Assembly: GCF_000565215.1 (NCBI RefSeq) | Contig: NZ_CP006934.1 | Span: 1,011,954 to 1,075,953, forward strand | DNA length: 64,000 bases | DNA from: Spiroplasma sabaudiense Ar-1343 | Lineage (GTDB): Bacteria; Bacillota_I; Bacilli_A; Mycoplasmatales; Mycoplasmataceae | Direction: 5' to 3' | Shown here: in pieces, positions 51,549 through 62,049 of the stretch | Numbering within the stretch: position 1 is the first letter of the stretch | Layout: each line of letters begins with the position of its first letter | Made by a program: the position numbers and the translations under genes | Notes under the pieces: generated by a model | The model's database searches: none | What the model saw: only the letters and a program-made list of their open reading frames with translations | Told to the model about the DNA's origin: nothing

Positions 51549-53455
51549 TTAATCAATGAAAACGGCTCTAAAAGGCTTTATATTTTGGTTCACATTATTT
51601 GGATTTAATGGGGCAATCATTGGCATTGTAAAACCAAAGTTTTTTGCACTACGAGGACCATTTTCAGACCCAAAAGAGTCCTTTGAAAAAAAGCATGATC
51701 CTAATTGAAATCCAAATGCAAAATATTGGCTATATTCATTTTCAGGCTCTTTATTAGTATTATAGAATGAAATTTCACCCGCTTTTCCTATTTTTGCATA
51801 ACTAAATTCTCTAGATGTCCAATTAAAATTATCAAAGTGATTTAAGTACTTTTCATATTCTGGATTTTTTGAAATAACTTTTTTTCTTGCCAAGTCATAT
51901 GCTGGTTCAAATAATTCTCTAAATGGTATAAAAGTATCTCTTTTAACACTTGATAAACTTTCTGGAAATTCTATAAAAAAACTTGTAAGTGTAGATCCAC
52001 TATCGTTATATCCATAAAGTTGCTTATACAAGTTTACGTTTGCAGCAAAAAAATCTTCAACAACTTTCTTTGTAGATTCAGGAGCATTTTGTCTAATTCC
52101 GATTTGATTTTTGGGCATCTCAATATCTACAACAGTGCTTGTAAATGAATTTTTATATTTTAAAACTAAGCCGCTGGTTTCTGCCTTATAGATTCCCATT
52201 AACTTTGAATCTGTATTTTCAGAAAAATTTTTGTTTTTATCTAAGGCAAAATTTGGGCTAATTTCTGCTAAATCTTTTAGAAATTTTGAATATTTTGTTT
52301 CTAGAAATGGGTTAAACGCACGACTTCAACCAGCATTAGAAAGATTTTGATTTAATTCTGTTCTATAAGTAAATGTTCCTGCATCAAGACCACTTCAAAC
52401 TCCTTTGTCATTTTCATCGGCTTCATAAACTTTTGCCAAATCCTTGAAAAAGTCATCTGAAATTTTGTCAGATTGCAGCTGGTCAAAAAATGTAAGAGTA
52501 GACTTTCTAGTACTACTTGGATTAGTAAAGTCTAAGCGGCCTTCTATCCCAGAAGCTCTTGAATAATGCATATAATCCTCATTATTGTGAGTGTTGGCGT
52601 CATCGAAATCCTCAACATTTCCTTTAACATCAACCTTGTCAGAACTAAATTTATAATCCTTTCATTCACTATTTTCTTTAATGACTTCCTCTCCGGCTGC
52701 CGAAAACTGTACTTAGTATTTGAATTCTTACCTAAACCCTCAACATTTTTATTAATACGACCATCAACACTTTCAAAATTAAATGAATTTGCATATTCTT
52801 TTTATTTTATTTTCAAAAGATTTAGAAATTAATTTCATTTCCTCGGATGTATTACGCTGTTTAAAAATTGTGATTGACGCCTGATAAGTAACGGTGTCGT
52901 TTACTTTTTGGTTTGACTTATCTTTAAAATAAAAATCAGAAATGGTTTTAAATTGAATTGTAAATATATCATTATCCAATTTTTGAACAGTAATTGTAGT
53001 AAAATCTATTTTCGAATTGTCAAATGGGTTAGCTCCATCAACCAACATTGGTTTGTAATTGACATTTTTAACAATCTCTTTGTCGGTCTTTTTTTTAAAT
53101 TGTCAAAATTAGTTAATTTTTCCAAGTCGCTTGCAAAATTTTTAAAATCTTTTGAATCAGAATTAAGAGCTACGAAACTCTTGTCTCCAACAATTTCATC
53201 TAATTTGGATAAAGAAATGCTTTCAAAAATATTCTCTTTTTCAATATCTTCTTGATTTGTGAAAAAATAATCCTGAAAATCTCTTGTTAAACTTGCTTGA
53301 TAAAATCTTCTAATTTCTCTTTTTAAGTCTATTGCTGTAGAATCAAAATCTCAGTCCTTATCTTGCTTCCCAGTTCCGTCCCCACAAGCAACAACACTCA
53401 ATGGAGCGGAAACAACCATTGTAGTAGACGCTAAAATTGATAGTAATTTTTTCAT
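51549..53455 (-). pseudogene. Frameshifted MOLPALP-like lipoprotein
   Basis: A full-length relative of 54651-56561 (start, lipobox SVVA|C and C-terminus all present), but comparison shows three indels. One T/C base is missing in the T run near 53087. Five bases are missing in TTTTGATTTTATTTTATTTT near 52803. One base is missing near 52715. The first puts the signal peptide out of frame with the rest; the other two cancel each other. Downstream pieces 'MLVDGANPFDNSKIDFT' and 'MGIYKAETSGLVLKYK' remain open. As read, no full product is made. Phase variation by slippage in the T run, recent decay, or sequencing error are the options. Confidence 0.8.
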
Positions 53456-53494
53456 ATTTGTTTCTCCTTTATTAATAAATGTTCATTAAAAATT
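53456..53494 (-). promoter_or_regulatory. Conserved lipoprotein leader (copy 5)
   Basis: Minus strand: TTAATTTTTAATGAACATTT, ATTAATAAAGGAG, AAACAAAT, ATG, intact although the gene behind it is frameshifted. Confidence 0.7.
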
Positions 53495-53559
53495 AATATA
53501 ATTATATTTATAGTTTTATACAAATTAAAAATTGAGTATCTAAAATAAAATAGACAGCA

Positions 53560-54505
53560 AAAAAACACTGTTATAATTTTATTGAGAGGTGCTCTTTTTT
53601 TATGACTAGATAACGAACTAAAGCTGATAACTTAAAATTAATCAAATACGAAAAGACTAATACACAACTAGATACTATGAAAAAATTTTAATATAATTAA
53701 GTCAACTTTAAAAAGATAACTTAAAGAATACAAAAAATGGATCTGAATCACTAAGGATGAAATGATTTAAAAAGCATTTGGCAAAAACTGATAAACAAAT
53801 ATACTTCGCCATTTTTAATACTGAAAAGAAGTTTTTGATATCTTTGATGAGCAATTATTTAAAAGTTTCAAACAGTGATATGAACTTTGAACCAAATCTA
53901 AAAAAACTGCTCATAAAAATTTTAATGATAAAGTTGCAAAGCATGATTACTTTTGAAAATTAAAAGCAAATTTAACTTTCAAATGATTGCATCGTTTTTG
54001 AGTGGATATTGTGGTTTTGAATTGAATAAATCTTTGTTGCCGTACTCACCATCATAACATTTGCGATAGCCCAATATTTTAAACAGAAATTTTGAAACTG
54101 AAAAATAAAATTAAAAAATGGGGTACCGAAGTTACATTCATAGAAATTGACACAAATTTAGTTAACTTATTGCTGTAAAAGATTTGTTTGTTGCAGAAAT
54201 ATTGACTGGAAGCTAACAAAATCACCTAATAAAGGGTTATCTATTGATATTTTAAAGATAGAAACGCTGATGAGCTCACAACACCTTTAAGAGAAGACAA
54301 TTTAGATACTTCAATTGGTTGAAAAAAATTATCTACCAATGTCAATATCAAGACGAGGTAAATTTGTTGATAACAAGGTGTGCGAAATTTTTTTGGAAAC
54401 CCTAAATATTGAATCAGTTTATAAATATAAAGTCAAAAATTTGAGTTCTAAAAAAGTGTTTAGCGCTATAGAGGGAATAGCTGCGCCAAACCTAACCTTA
54501 AACAC
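53560..54505 (+). pseudogene. IS3-type transposase remnant
   Basis: Fills most of the gap 53495-54650. Near 54325-54430 the plus strand reads 'LPMSISRRGKFVDNKVCEIF', then 'LETLNIESVYKYK', which matches the end of the IS3-family DDE domain (MSRKGNCYDNAxxESFFGTLK; the Glu is the third catalytic acid). Upstream, 'IKYEKTNTQLDTMKKF' and short Lys-rich pieces occur in broken frames with many stops. No terminal repeats recognised. A 28-base stretch at 54025-54052 is identical to part of the lactate dehydrogenase gene at 58194-58221. Confidence 0.6.
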
Positions 54506-54512
54506 AAAAAAA

Positions 54513-54545
54513 TCCCAACAAATTTTGTTGGGAGAATTTTTTTAT
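54513..54545. terminator. Bidirectional terminator
   Basis: Stem TCCCAACAAA / TTTGTTGGGA, T runs on both sides. 106 bases beyond the stop of the minus-strand lipoprotein at 54651. Confidence 0.75.
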
Positions 54546-54650
54546 TGTTAATTTTAATTGACATAGTCAAACTATTTTATAAAATTCATTTTATATATCA
54601 CGATTATAACAATCTGTTACTTTTTTGTGTTTGTTTTTTAATATTTATTT

Positions 54651-56561
54651 CTAGTCGACAAATACAGCCTTAACTGGTTTGTAATTTGGAATTAGTTTTA
54701 TATCTCTTATAGAAATCAAAGGCATTGAAAATCCAAAATTTCATTGTCCACCAAGCCCGCTTTTCACACCGTAAGAATCTTTTGAAAAGAAGTAAGATCC
54801 TGGGGAACAAATTCACGGAAAGTAAGGTCCATAAGTTTTATGCGGTAGCTTGTTGGCATCATAAAATGACATTACATTATTGTTGTCTATTTTTATATAT
54901 TCACATTCATTGCCTGATCCAGCACCAAAACTAGCGAAGCTTGTTAAATATTTTTCGTAATTAGAATTTTTTGAAATAACTTTTTTTCTTGCTTGCTCGT
55001 AGGCTGGGTTAAACACCTCTCCGAATGTATAAAAGGTGTCTCTTTTAAGGCTTCCTAAACTATTTGGCATCTCAATAAAAAAGTTTGTAGTTGTTGATCC
55101 GCTACCATTGTATCCATACATTTGCTTAAACAAATTCACATTCGCAGCAAAGAAGTCTTCAACTATTTTTTTAGTAGTTTCAGGAGCGTTTTGTCTAATT
55201 CCAATTTGTATTTTTGGCATTTGAAGATCTATTGTGTTACCTGTAAATGAATTGTAGTAATTAAGAATTAATCCACTTGTTTCGACTTTATAGATTCCCA
55301 TTAGTTTGGAATCTTTATTTTCAGATATTTCCTTGTTTTGGTCTAATGCAAAATTAGGACTAATTGAAGATAAGTCAGTCAAAACTTTAGAATATTTTTT
55401 ATCTAAAAACGGATTAAAGGCGCGACTTCAACCCTTGTCAGAAAGGTCATTATCTAGTTCAGGAGCATAACTTCAATCACCTGATTTCAACTGGTCTCAA
55501 TCACCTGTATTTTTTTTGCTAGCATCAAATGAAGTTGCCATACTTTTAAAATAGCTCTCCGGAATTTCATCAGACTGCATTTTTTCCATAAAACCAAGCA
55601 CGCCAGGATCCATACTCTCTGGATTATCAACCATTACAAGCCCAAGTTGAGGGACACTGTTATATGGAATATAATCCCTACTATTATGTGTGTTGGTCAG
55701 ATCAAAGTCTTCAACACTACCTTTGATATTCATGTTATCGGCTTTAAAACTGTATTCTTTTCATTCATTATTTTCTTTTAAAACTTCTCCACCTGCTGTT
55801 AAAAATTGGTTTTTAACATTGGAGTTTTTATCTAAATTATCAATATTTTTGTAAATACGTCCATCTTCACTTTCAAAATTAAATGAATTTGCATATTCTT
55901 TTGATTTTATTTTATTTTCAAAAGATTTAGAAATTAATTTCATTTCCTCGGATGTATTACGCTCTTTAAAAATTGTGATTGACGACTGATAAGTAACAGT
56001 GTCGTTTACTTTTTGGTTTGACTTATCTTTAAAATAAAAATCAGAAATGGTTTTAAAATGAATTGTAAATATTTCATTATCCAATTTTTGAACAGTAATT
56101 GTAGTAAAATCTATTTTCGAATTGTCAAATGGGTTAGCTCCATCAACCAACATTGGTTTGTAATTGACATTTTTAACAATCTCTTTGTCGGTCTCTTTTT
56201 TTAAATTGTCAAAATTAGTTAATTTTTCCAAGTCGCTTGCAAAATTTTTAAAATCTTTTGAATCAGTATTAAGATTTACGAAACTATTGTCTCCAACAAT
56301 TTCATCTAATTTGGATAAAGAAATGCTTTCAAAAATATTCTCTTTTTCAATATCTTCTTGATTTGTGAAAAAATAATCCTGAAAATCTCTTGTTAAACTT
56401 GTTTGATAAACTCTTCCAATTTCTCTTTTAAAGTCTATTGCTGTAGAATCAAAATCTCAGTCCTTATCTGGCTTCCCAGTTCCGTCCCCACAAGCAACAA
56501 CGCTCAATGGAGCGGAAACAACCATTGTAGTAGCCGCTAAAATTGATAGTAATTTTTTCAT
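54651..56561 (-). CDS. MOLPALP-like paralogous lipoprotein
   Basis: 636 residues, lipobox SVVA|C (Cys24), then GDGTGKPDKDWDFDS. Landmarks: 'EIVKNVNYKPMLVDGANPFD' near 135, 'QSSITIFKERNTSEEMKLIS', 'YANSFNFESEDGRI', 'LQMPKIQIGIRQNAPETTK', 'FFAANVNLFKQMYGYNGSGS', 'NFGFSMPLI' near the end and the final 'KPVKAVFVD'. It is the intact sister of the pseudogene at 51549-53455. TGA codons are Trp. Lipid-anchored surface protein of unknown function. Confidence 0.9.
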
Positions 56562-56606
56562 ATTTGTTTCTCCTTTATTAATAAATGTTCATTAAAAATT
56601 ATTAAT
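56562..56606 (-). promoter_or_regulatory. Conserved lipoprotein leader (copy 6)
   Basis: Minus strand: GAATTAATAATTTTTAATGA, ACATTTATTAATAAAGGAG, AAACAAAT, ATG. A half-site TGTGAA of the dyad seen at 18369 precedes it. Confidence 0.72.
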
Positions 56607-56683
56607 TCACATTTTTTCCTATATGACTTATTAAAATTCAAAAAAATAAATCTAAAATAAATAGGCAAGCTGAAATAAAAATA

Positions 56684-56717
56684 AAAAACTACTTCTAAAA
56701 ACGCTTAGAGGTAGTTT
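56684..56717 (-). terminator. Terminator of lactate dehydrogenase A
   Basis: Stem AAAACTACTTCTAA / TTAGAGGTAGTTTT (one G-T pair), T-rich on the minus strand. Confidence 0.75.
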
Positions 56718-56802
56718 TATTTTAAAAACTTTTATTGTTATTTTTAAAATTCAAATTATTGAATATTTTAGTTTAAAGCAAAACTTTACAATTTTGTTTT
56801 AA

Positions 56803-57759
56803 TTACTTTATCGCTTCGTGCGCTTTTGAAATTGCTGCCAACAGGATTTCACAAGATTTATTGAATTGAGCTTGTTCAAAATCATTTAAGTCTCACTCAA
56901 TTATCGATGATCATCCGTTCTCTCCAATTATTGCTGGAACCCCAGTGAACAAGCCATTGTTGTTATACTCACCATTTAGTTTAGCACCAACCATTAAGGT
57001 TGTGCGTTCGTTTCTTAAAACAGCTTTTAAAATTTTGGCTAAACACACCCCAATACCATAGAATGTTGCATGTTTCAAACTTATAATTTTGTATGCTATA
57101 TTTACAGCTTCATCTCTAATTTCATCTAGTTCAGCTTGGGTAATCTTTTTATCAGCAATATATTTACTAATTGGTTGACCCATAACTGATGCATGTGACC
57201 AAACAGCAACAGATGAATCTCCATGTTCTCCTGCCATAAATGCGTCAACTGATTCTGCCCCAACATTTAGTTTATCAGCTAATAATCTTCTTAGGCGTGA
57301 TGAGTCTAAAGTGGTACCCGATCCAATTACCCTGTGCTGATCAAAACCTGTTACTTCTTGATAAATTAGGGTTTGGACGTCGACGGGGTTGGAAGCAATT
57401 ATTGTAATACCTTTAAATCCTGAATTCTTAACTTCTAGAGCGATTGTTTTCATAATTAAGGCATTTACAACTACAGCATCCAATCTGCTTTTTACTTCTT
57501 TTTGTGGAAGGCCAGCTGTAATAACAATTACATCAGCATCTGTGCAATCTGAGTAATTTCCAGACTTGATTGATGTAAATGGGTTTGGTAAAACTGCCAT
57601 AGTGTCTGCTAGATCAAGTGCATTTCCTTCTGCGGCTTGTGGCAGGATATCAATTAATACATAATCTGAAGCGATTCCTTGGTTAATTGCTGAGTATAAA
57701 AAAGATGTCCCAACCGTACCGGCCCCAATTAGAACTACTTTGTTTGATGTTTTTTTCAT
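56803..57759 (-). CDS. ldh: L-lactate dehydrogenase paralogue A (altered substrate loop)
   Basis: 318 residues. NAD-binding 'VVLIGAGTVGTSF' (about 8-20), catalytic Asp/Arg region 'TTLDSSRLRRLL' and proton-relay His in 'GEHGDSSVAVWSHA'. Gln in 'AGLPQKE' marks lactate rather than malate specificity. The mobile loop reads QKEVKSR where paralogue B and most LDHs read QKxGETR; the Arg that binds substrate is kept. 'RLDAVVVNALIMKT' also differs from B. Start at 57759 (MKKTSNK) with GAAGGAG upstream. One TGA gives Trp near the C-terminus (GENGWSS). Reduces pyruvate to lactate, unless the loop change has shifted specificity. Confidence 0.88.
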
Positions 57760-57930
57760 TTGTCTCTCCTTCATTTGTAGACTCAATTGTATCATGGTAT
57801 TTTTTAGATAATTAAAAAGAATAAAAGCCGGGTTCATTCTTGCAAAATTTTAATAAAAAATTTAGCGTTTTAGGTATTTTTTGGGTCGATATTTTAAAAG
57901 ACAAAAATTTCTGTTAATTATTAAAATTAA

Positions 57931-57967
57931 AAAAACGACCTCTGAACAATGTCTAGGGGTCGTTTTT
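57931..57967 (-). terminator. Terminator between the two ldh genes
   Basis: Stem AAAAACGACC / GGTCGTTTTT, T run on the minus strand. The paralogues are therefore separate transcripts. Confidence 0.8.
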
Positions 57968-58048
57968 AAATTTTAGCAAAGGCTATTAATAAATAATAAG
58001 TGAACTCTTGTTGTTCTAGTGATAATTCATAATTTTGTTTTTAATTTA

Positions 58049-59005
58049 TTACTTTATTGCCTCGCGAGCTTTTGTAATTGAAGTTGATAAAGTTTCACAA
58101 GATTTATTGAATTGAGCTTGTTCAAAATCATTTAAGTCTCATTCAATTATTGATGATCATCCGTTCTCTCCAATTATTGCTGGAACCCCAGTAAATAAAT
58201 CTTTGTTGCCGTACTCACCATTTAGTTTAGCACCAACCATCAGGGTTGCGCGTTCGTTTCTTAAGACAGCTTTTACAATTCTTGTTAAACAAACACCAAT
58301 TCCATAAAATGTTGCGCGTTTTAAACTTATGATTTTGTATGCCATATTTACAGCTTCATCTCTAATTTTATCTAGTTCAGCTTGGGTAATCTTTTTATCA
58401 GCAATATATTTACTAATTGGTTGACCCATAACTGATGCATGTGACCAAACAGCAACAGATGAATCTCCGTGCTCTCCTGCCAAAAATGCATCAACTGATT
58501 CTGGACCAACACTTAATTTTTCAGCTAATAATCTTCTTAGACGTGAAGAATCAAGTGTGGTTCCCGACCCAATCACCTTGTGTTGATCAAATCCTGTCAC
58601 CTCTTGGTAAATAAGAGTTAAGACGTCGACTGGATTAGAAGCAATTATACTAATTCCTTTAAATCCTGATTTTTTAACTTCTAGTGCGATTGTTTTCATA
58701 ATTACTGCGTTTGCAGCTACCATATCTAGTCTAGTTTCTCCCTCTTTTTGTGGAAGTCCAGCTGTAATAACAATTACATCAGCATCTGCACAATCTGAAT
58801 AATCCCCAGCCTTGATTGATGTAAATGGGTTTGGTAAAACCGCGATAGTATCTGCTAAATCTAATGCATTACCTTCTGCGGCTTGTGGAAATGCATCTAT
58901 TAATACATAATCTGACGCGATTCCTTGGTTAATTGCTGAATACATAAAAGATGTACCAACAGCGCCAGCTCCAATAAGAACTATTTTATTTGACGTTTTT
59001 TTCAT
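58049..59005 (-). CDS. ldh: L-lactate dehydrogenase paralogue B (canonical)
   Basis: 318 residues, same length as and nearly identical to paralogue A. The loop 'GLPQKEGETRLDMVAANA' is canonical, with Gln as lactate determinant and Arg as substrate ligand; 'GEHGDSSVAVWSHA' holds the catalytic His. It regenerates NAD+ at the end of glycolysis, the main energy route of these bacteria. Start at 59005 (MKKTSNK), with AAGGGAG upstream; an in-frame GTG farther upstream has no such site. 28 bases of this gene recur in the IS remnant at 54025. Confidence 0.92.
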
Positions 59006-59202
59006 TTTTGTCTCCCTTAATTCCACCTCTAATACTATCACGATATTTTTAAAAGAATTAAAAATAAGTGAAAACACGCTATATTTTTATTAAATATTCT
59101 TTTATAAAATATTGAATAATTATTATTAATTTTATGGTCACAAGATTTGCTGAAAAAATATATATTAGAGCAAGTCCAAGCAAGTCCAATCTAAAAAAAT
59201 AA

Positions 59203-59224
59203 AAAATCCATAAAATGGATTTTC
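59203..59224 (-). terminator. Terminator of the mnmE-tatD unit
   Basis: Stem AAAATCCA / TGGATTTT, with T-rich sequence continuing on the minus strand. Confidence 0.65.
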
Positions 59225-59247
59225 TTTATATTAACAAATTATTGTTT

Positions 59248-60047
59248 TTAAACGTTAAAGATCGCTTGAGCATTTAACCGTGTTGCTGAAACAATTTCTT
59301 CAACACTGAGTTTTTTCAGGGCAGCAATTTTAATAACGGTGTCAACAATATATTTTGGTTGATTAATTTTACCACGGTTTGGTTCTGGGGTTAAATAGGG
59401 GGCATCTGTTTCAACTAATAAATTTTTCAACGGAATTCATTTAACAGCCTCTTGTAAATCTTTTGCGCTTTTAAATGTCACAACTCCTGGAATTGATAAT
59501 AAGTAACCTGCATTAACAAACTTTTTGGCGTAATCAAGGTTAACTGTAAAGCAATGAACAATTGCTTTTTTTACTTTCATCTCTTTTAAAATACTCAAGG
59601 CATCTTCGTAGGCCTCATATTTTCCGACTTCATCGCGCAAATGCATCATCACGGGTAGTTTGTTGGCTTGAGCAATTTTTATTTGCGCTTTAAATCATTT
59701 AATTTGTAATTCGCGATTTTCTCTTGAATAAAAATAATCAATTCCAACTTCACCGATTGCCACTACTTTTTCATTCATTGCTAAATCGCTAATGGTTTCT
59801 AAATCGCTAACGAAATCAAACTTTTCAACATCATTTGGGTGAATACCCACGGCTGCATAAATATTTTTATAATTGTATGACTGTTGAATTGCTAATTTTG
59901 ATGATTCAATATCAAAACCAACATTACACATTAGTTCAACACCAACTTTATTAGCATCTCTGATAATCTCTCTTGTTGAATAATTTAATTCTTTATACCT
60001 TTGATCATTTAAATGTGTGTGTGTGTGTCAAATATTCCCTTTAACAT
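59248..60047 (-). pseudogene. tatD: TatD-family metal-dependent DNase, frameshifted at an AC repeat
   Basis: About 265 residues if in frame. The protein body is complete: 'THTHLNDQRYKELNYSTRE', 'YAAVGIHPNDVEKF', 'VVAIGEVGIDYFY', 'KLPVMMHLRDE', 'AIVHCFT', 'LLVETDAPYLTPEPNRG'; these hold the metal-binding His, Glu and Asp residues. The natural start ATG (60045-60047) and MLKGIFDTHTH run into a (GT)n tract at 60014-60028 that is two bases too long to stay in frame; the product from this ATG would stop after about 18 residues. One AC unit fewer would restore MLKGIFDTHTHLND. No other convincing start exists in the downstream frame. Seven bases after mnmE. Confidence 0.78.
60014..60028. repeat. GT/AC dinucleotide microsatellite in the tatD start region
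   Basis: 15 bases of alternating T and G on the plus strand (seven and a half units) that encode the DTHTH metal motif of TatD. Length decides whether tatD is read in frame. Confidence 0.85.
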
Positions 60048-60054
60048 AATTTAC

Positions 60055-61401
60055 CTATTTTCCTAAACAATACTTTCTAAAAATATTATCTATAATTTCT
60101 TCGTCATAACTTTCTCCAAGTAGCACATTCAAATTGTCTCAAGCTTCATAAAGATCAACATTAATAATATCAACAGGATAGCCTGACTTAAAATTATTAT
60201 AAGCAATCTCAATTTTATTTTCAACCTTAGATAGTAAAGAAATATGATAAATATTTGAAAGAACTAAGTCATCTGATTTTATAACTTCTCCGTGATCATA
60301 CTTATCTTTAATTTTATTAATTAGTTCGTCAATTTCATTGTTTATAGCAGAACAAAAAACTATTTCGGGATTTTTTTTAAGAATAACTTGTTTTTCTTGG
60401 TTTGTTAAAATTTCAGATTTGTTAACAACCGTGATAACGGTTTTGTCTTTTAATTCCGTTAAAAATTCATCTTGGAATTTTAAGCTCTGGGCGTCTAAGA
60501 CAAAAATCACAAGATCCGCCTCTTTTAAAACCTGGTAAGATTTTTGAATTCCAATTGATTCAATTTTATTTTCTGTTGATCGAATTCCAGCAGTGTCGAT
60601 AAGTTTTAGGGTAAAGTTTGCAAAAGATATTTCTCCCTCAACAAGATCGCGAGTCGTTCCAGCTTCAGATGAAACAATTGCTTTATCCTCGTTGAGAAGA
60701 CAATTTAAAATCGATGACTTTCCTACATTTGTGCTTCCAACCAGGGCGGTTTGAATTCCTGAGACCGATTGATTTGCTAGTCGGCTTTTAAAAATTATTG
60801 TTTTTATTATTTTTGAAAGCTCATCAATTGAGTTGAGAAGTTCTTCGTTAGAACTTCCATCAATGTCATCGTATTCTGGATAGTCAATTGAGGTTTGAAT
60901 TCGCGAAATTATATCCAATAGTTTCACCTTAATATTTTTAACTCCGATGTTATTTTTTTTAGACATATTTCTAACAGCTAGTTGACTTGCAAACAGGTTT
61001 TTAGCAGTAATTAGGTCGTTAATTGCTTCAGCTTGCAAAAGATTAATTTTATTATTTAAAAAAGCTCGTTGGGAAAATTCCCCGGGTAGAGCCATTCGGG
61101 CCCCGGCATTAATTATGGCTTCTAGAATTTGCTTTGTAACTAGAACACCTCCATGACAATTTATCTCAATTGTGTCTTCGCCGGTAAAAGATTTTGGGGC
61201 TATAAAAGTTGTTATTACAACTTGGTCAAGCAGTCGATCTTGATAAATTATGTCACAAAAATTAACACTACGTTGTTTTTTTAAAGGCTTCTTTAAAAGT
61301 TGATTAATAATATTAAAAGCATCAATGCCAGATACTCTAATTATTGCTAGAGCTTGTTGGGCAATATTTGTTGCTGGAGCAACAATTGTGTCTATAATCA
61401 T
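60055..61401 (-). CDS. mnmE: tRNA uridine-5-carboxymethylaminomethyl modification GTPase
   Basis: 448 residues. N-terminal tetrahydrofolate-binding domain (MIIDTIVAPATNIAQQALAI, 'PGEFSQRAFLNNKINLLQAE'), helical domain, G domain with 'GSTNVGKSSILN' (about 222), 'GTTRD' (about 250), 'DTAGI' (about 270) and 'NKSE', and the C-terminal 'FRKYCLGK' that supplies the conserved Cys of the family. With MnmG it modifies the wobble uridine of several tRNAs. The TGA near the end (YEAWDNL) is Trp. Conserved near the origin in many bacteria. Confidence 0.94.
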
Positions 61402-61462
61402 TTTAACAACTCATTTCTTTATTGATTATAACAAATCAAACTCAAAGCAGAATTTAATTAAT

Positions 61463-61492
61463 AAAAAAACCTGGTGCACAGACCAGGTTTTT
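61463..61492 (-). terminator. Terminator of the rpmH-rnpA-yidC-khpB unit
   Basis: Stem AAAAACCTGGT / ACCAGGTTTTT with a T run on the minus strand, directly after the khpB-like stop. Confidence 0.88.
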
Positions 61493-61494
61493 CA

Positions 61495-62049
61495 CTATTT
61501 TTTATTTGGTTTATAAATTATTGACATTAACCGGATTTGGTTTTCTGTAACTGATTTAGTTGTGATATTTGGAATTTTTAAAAGTTCTTGGTGAATTAAA
61601 AGTCGAGTTTTTTTATTCATAATCGGTAGTGTAAGGCTCGTACGAGTTTCAAGTACCTTTTTGGCGGCTTCCAAAGCAATTTGTATATATTCTTCTTTTG
61701 TTTTGGTTTCTTTGTATTGTGAATAAATATCAAAATTAAATTGATAATGAAAGTGTGATCATAGCGCTTGTTCAAAAAACATTTTAACTTGAAAAACTGA
61801 ATCCGCGGTCAGGTTATAATCTGGCAACTCATCTTTTGTTGTGAAGTCAATTTTGTCACTACTAATTTCAAGCTTACCACTTTCGTATTTTAAATTTGTA
61901 AATCCTAAAATAGGCTCATTAAAAAGATTCTTAATTTTAGCAACCAAGTCTTTAAAGTCAAAACCCGATTCTCTCTTGAATTTTAGTCCAAGAAAACTTC
62001 GGGTCTTTATAACTTTATAATCATAGGTTATTTTTTTCTTGAAAATCAT
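61495..62049 (-). CDS. R3H-domain protein, KhpB/Jag-like
   Basis: 184 residues. The C-terminal 65 residues fit an R3H nucleic-acid-binding domain as in Jag/KhpB: 'ALEAAKKVLETRTSLTLPIM', 'NKKTRLLIHQELL', 'IPNITTKSVTENQIRL'. The usual R-x-x-x-H is changed to RLLIH. The N-terminal Jag and KH parts are weak or shortened. One TGA is Trp. Start overlaps the yidC stop by one base (TAATG). The gene order yidC-jag supports the call. Likely RNA-binding regulator in the cytoplasm. Confidence 0.72.

Noticed and set aside
56803..59005. Malate dehydrogenase as identity of the two dehydrogenases
   Set aside because: The residue that decides specificity is Gln (AGLPQKE) in both, not the Arg of malate dehydrogenases.
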